Positions 4,930-7,436 of a stretch of DNA of 7,436 nucleotides are shown here, piece after piece. The position numbers were made by a program, and so were the translations under genes. Source of the stretch: G713 sp034717835 (GTDB taxonomy: Bacteria; Chloroflexota; Anaerolineae; B4-G1; SLSP01); NCBI GenBank assembly GCA_034717835.1, contig JAYELZ010000272.1:1-7436 (forward strand), read 5' to 3'. Every line of letters begins with the position of its first letter. The first letter of the stretch is position 1. Under the pieces are notes generated by a model. The model was given only the letters and a program-made list of their open reading frames with translations, had not been told where the DNA came from and searched no databases.

Positions 4930-7436
4930 GCTACAATTTGCAAGTGTTGTCCGATAACCGCGAGGCGCTGCTGCTGGCCGAGGTGGCCGCGTGGCTGCAC
5001 GATATGGGGAAATGTGCTGATGAACACATTACCAGGCAGGCCAACAACTGCCCGTCTGGATATAGCTACCAGTACAAGACAGCGTATTCCTCCCTAATCG
5101 CTTCCGCACTCTCCCTGAACTTGCTCGGAGAAACGATCCCAATACGAACCCTGGTTGAACAAGCCAGACCAAGAGCTGTGCGTGATACAACTCAAACATG
5201 GCTTCTGCGAGTGTTGGGTCGTTGCCATGCCGCAGCTCATATTGAGAAAGAAGAGGCAGATCGCACCGGCAAACAGCCGGCTGCCAATACTCGCATAAGC
5301 ACTGCTTATGGTTACGAGTCGGCGCCGGTTAGTGGGCTGACGGCAGCACTGCGAGGATTACCTTACGCCAACATAACGGATCGTTCGATCTTCCAGCCGG
5401 CCGTTCAGGAGGCATTTTCACAAGCTTTGGGGGAAACACGACGGCCCGAGAATGAAATCACTCTCTGGGACTGGTCCAGCCTCGTGGCTGCTCTTTACAA
5501 AGCATCCCTGGCCGGAGCTTTGCTGGGGTCTCAACCGCCGGCGCAAGATCTGCGTTGGCGCTTGCTGAGTGTAAGGGTGGAAGGTTTGAGTTATAGTGCG
5601 AACGCCTCGAGGTCACCTGATATTCTGGCCCGCCGAGACTTGCTTACAGAGGCTTTTAATCGTGTGCGCACCTTGTTGGAGGAGACTTATCTGCTGGGCG
5701 CCGAGGTGTATAGGGATGAGGACGGGAGTGTTTTCGTCGTGCCTGATCTGGCGGATTTGCTTGAGAGGGAAGATAATGGCGTCACTCTGCAGACACTTAT
5801 CTTGAAGGAGTTCAAAAACGCAACGTTAAAAAACGATGCGAAGTTGAAGATAGACGGGGAAATCGTTCCTGAGATCAAAGTAGATGACGAACCCTGGTGG
5901 GGCCAGGACCCGCAACGCAAGGGCAATGATGAACTACCGCCGGTTGCTGAGCACCTGTCACCAGCCTCTGCAACACCTGACCCAACCTGGGTTAGCGAAC
6001 AGTGGGGCCGAGCAGACGATATCTGCCCTGTCTGCGGTCTGCGCCCGCAAGCAGCCCCGGGCACAAAAGCCGGGCGCCGCAAGGTCTGCGCTGTCTGTGA
6101 ACAGCGTCGTGCAGACCGCTCGAAAGAATGGGCCACCTCTCCATCCAATACAACCATCTGGACCGATGAGGTCGCCGACGCCAATGGCCGGCTGGCGTTG
6201 ATCGTCGGACAATTTGATCTGACACACTGGCTGGACGGGACCATGGTAAAAACGCTGTTGGTCACAGACCCACAGTCGAGCAACGCAGTGCCGAAAAACC
6301 CCTCCTTCGCCCGCATCCGCCGTGTGTGGGAAACAACCCGCCGCTTTTGGGAGGAAATCCGAGACGGCTGCCACACAACCGTTGGTCAGGCCGGCCCGCG
6401 TTTGGAAATCATCCCCCAAGGTCGGGAACAACTTGACCTGGGCCAGTTCCATACCTACGAACTGGTCTTGGGACAGAACCGCCTGAGTGTGGTGTGGGAC
6501 AGCGACAACCACTGCTTCATCACTTGCGACAACTTGGCCTATACCGCCAAATTGTTGGGGAAGCAGCCACCGAAACGCGAGAAGGACGAGCAAACCCCAG
6601 ATTATTCCCAACGCTTGCAGCAATGGGGCGCGCGCGAGGTGCGATCGTATCTCAGCGGCACGCTGGTGGTCGAAGAACCCGTGGGCTATGGCGGCAAGAA
6701 CAAAGTTTGGGGCGAGATCATTGTTACGGACGCACAGCCGCTTCCCGATAAATATACCCCCGCCATCCCCATCCTGGCCGAACCGCGCACGTTCATGGCC
6801 CTGGTCCCCGCCAACCGCGCCCTGGAGGTGATCACAGCTATCAAGACCAAGTACGAGTGCGAGATGGGCAAGGTGCGTAACCGGCTGCCGTTGACGCTGG
6901 GCGCGGTCTACTTTGGACGGCGCACGCCGCTGGCGGCGGCGCTGGATGCCGGGCGGCGGATGTTGCGGCGTCCTAGCCAGACGGCACAGGCCGAAGTGTC
7001 GGCCATATCTCCGGTGAATCCCTGGCCCAAAAAGGTCGCGTTAACTCTCGAGTTGGGTAAGCGGGAAATCGTCGTCTCCGTCCCCACGGTCATGGGTGAT
7101 GAGACCACGTCTGATGTCTGGTACCCTTATTGGCGCGTGAAAGGCAGCCCCACCGGCCGCGAGCGACAGTTCATGGGGCCGGATGGCGCGCAGTGGGTTC
7201 ACGTAACTAAACTGCGGGTGGGCGACAAGGTAGCTTTCACCCCTTCCACCTTCGACTTCGAGTACCTGGACACCACGGCGCGGCGCTTTGAGGTGAGTTA
7301 CCAAGACGGCCACCGGCGCGGTGCAGATAAGCGCCAGCGTCCCTACCTGCTGGAAGAATTGGACAATATCGAAAAGGTCTGGGCTGAGGTCAGCCAGGTA
7401 TCCAAGTCGCAAATCAGGATGATAGAATCGCTGATT
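4926..7436 (+). CDS. csx11: Csx11-type Cas10 large subunit, cyclase motif lost (3' end outside window)
   Basis: The frame is open from ATG 4926 to the last base, giving 837 residues without a stop; Csx11 proteins usually exceed 900, so little should be missing. Order of parts: an HD motif, WLHDMGK (23-29, H25-D26), with further histidines at 101 and 105 as candidate metal ligands; a first palm-like region (about 212-275, LLSVRVEGLSY onward); a zinc knuckle with C367, C370, C388 and C391; a second palm (strand RLALIVGQFDL, 422-432, continuing at about 612-680 with MALVPANRALEVI and MGKVRNRLPLTLGAVYFGRR); and a C-terminal region with VGDKVAFTPSTFDFEYLD (765-782) and TARRFEVSY (784-792). In active Cas10 the palm carries GGDD just before the ALVPA-like strand; here it reads EPRT (619-622), so cyclic oligoadenylate synthesis is unlikely. 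The HD domain could still cut single-stranded DNA. The pattern fits the Csx11 family of subtype III-C; a divergent III-B Cmr2 is the alternative. Confidence 0.85.
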   Translation, partial: MSYNLQVLSDNREALLLAEVAAWLHDMGKCADEHITRQANNCPSGYSYQYKTAYSSLIASALSLNLLGETIPIRTLVEQARPRAVRDTTQTWLLRVLGRCHAAAHIEKEEADRTGKQPAANTRISTAYGYESAPVSGLTAALRGLPYANITDRSIFQPAVQEAFSQALGETRRPENEITLWDWSSLVAALYKASLAGALLGSQPPAQDLRWRLLSVRVEGLSYSANASRSPDILARRDLLTEAFNRVRTLLEETYLLGAEVYRDEDGSVFVVPDLADLLEREDNGVTLQTLILKEFKNATLKNDAKLKIDGEIVPEIKVDDEPWWGQDPQRKGNDELPPVAEHLSPASATPDPTWVSEQWGRADDICPVCGLRPQAAPGTKAGRRKVCAVCEQRRADRSKEWATSPSNTTIWTDEVADANGRLALIVGQFDLTHWLDGTMVKTLLVTDPQSSNAVPKNPSFARIRRVWETTRRFWEEIRDGCHTTVGQAGPRLEIIPQGREQLDLGQFHTYELVLGQNRLSVVWDSDNHCFITCDNLAYTAKLLGKQPPKREKDEQTPDYSQRLQQWGAREVRSYLSGTLVVEEPVGYGGKNKVWGEIIVTDAQPLPDKYTPAIPILAEPRTFMALVPANRALEVITAIKTKYECEMGKVRNRLPLTLGAVYFGRRTPLAAALDAGRRMLRRPSQTAQAEVSAISPVNPWPKKVALTLELGKREIVVSVPTVMGDETTSDVWYPYWRVKGSPTGRERQFMGPDGAQWVHVTKLRVGDKVAFTPSTFDFEYLDTTARRFEVSYQDGHRRGADKRQRPYLLEELDNIEKVWAEVSQVSKSQIRMIESLI

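Noticed and set aside
5294..5310. Perfect inverted repeat CATAAGCA-C-TGCTTATG
   Set aside because: It lies inside the Cas10 coding region with a one-base centre, too short for a hairpin loop and without a T-run. One such palindrome in a window this size can occur by chance.
5687..6623. Long antisense open frames (5687-6376 and 5958-6623, minus strand)
   Set aside because: They lie opposite the Cas10 gene, whose + frame carries the HD motif, zinc knuckle and palm motifs. The antisense translations show no recognisable domains and reflect GC-rich codon structure.
1..7436. CRISPR array or integrase/transposase remnants
   Set aside because: I looked for regularly spaced direct repeats and for terminal inverted repeats around the AT-rich pair and saw none. 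The window is nearly all protein coding.

Overview
The window is the interior of a type III CRISPR-Cas operon, read entirely on the + strand with almost no non-coding DNA. Both ends are cut. It opens inside the last 83 codons of a Cas6 gene and closes inside a large Cas10-type gene that is still open after 837 codons. No CRISPR array, tRNA, rRNA, transposase or terminator is visible. Most of the DNA is GC-rich (about 50-78% in the 60-base lines I counted). Together with the Cas6 and Csx11-like sequences this suits a thermophilic or environmental bacterium, perhaps of the Chloroflexota type, but the organism cannot be fixed from this sequence.

Layout: cas6 C-terminus (1-252); cmr1-type RAMP (276-1373); OLD/RecF-like ABC-type ATPase (1366-2670); TOPRIM-fold protein (2657-3430); a 500-residue Cas7-family RAMP (3427-4929); Csx11-type Cas10 large subunit (4926 to the window end). 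Every junction from cmr1 onward is an overlap of 4 to 14 bases, each with a strong Shine-Dalgarno sequence inside the end of the upstream gene, so the genes look like one translationally coupled unit. Cmr3, Cmr4 and Cmr5-type partners, if present, lie outside the window.

The large subunit resembles the Csx11 family (the MTH326-like, subtype III-C type). It keeps an N-terminal HD motif (H25-D26) and a CxxC/CxxC zinc knuckle. Where an active Cas10 cyclase has GGDD it reads EPRT (residues 619-622), so it probably cannot make cyclic oligoadenylate.

The most notable feature is the ATPase-TOPRIM pair inserted between two structural RAMP genes. The two proteins together carry the parts of an OLD-family nuclease (compare the separately encoded ATPase and TOPRIM proteins of PARIS). 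The TOPRIM gene is far more AT-rich than its neighbours, which suggests a separately acquired cassette. My working hypothesis, an inference only, is that this cyclase-dead type III system carries a split OLD-like nuclease as an effector in place of, or alongside, the usual cyclic-nucleotide-activated ones.
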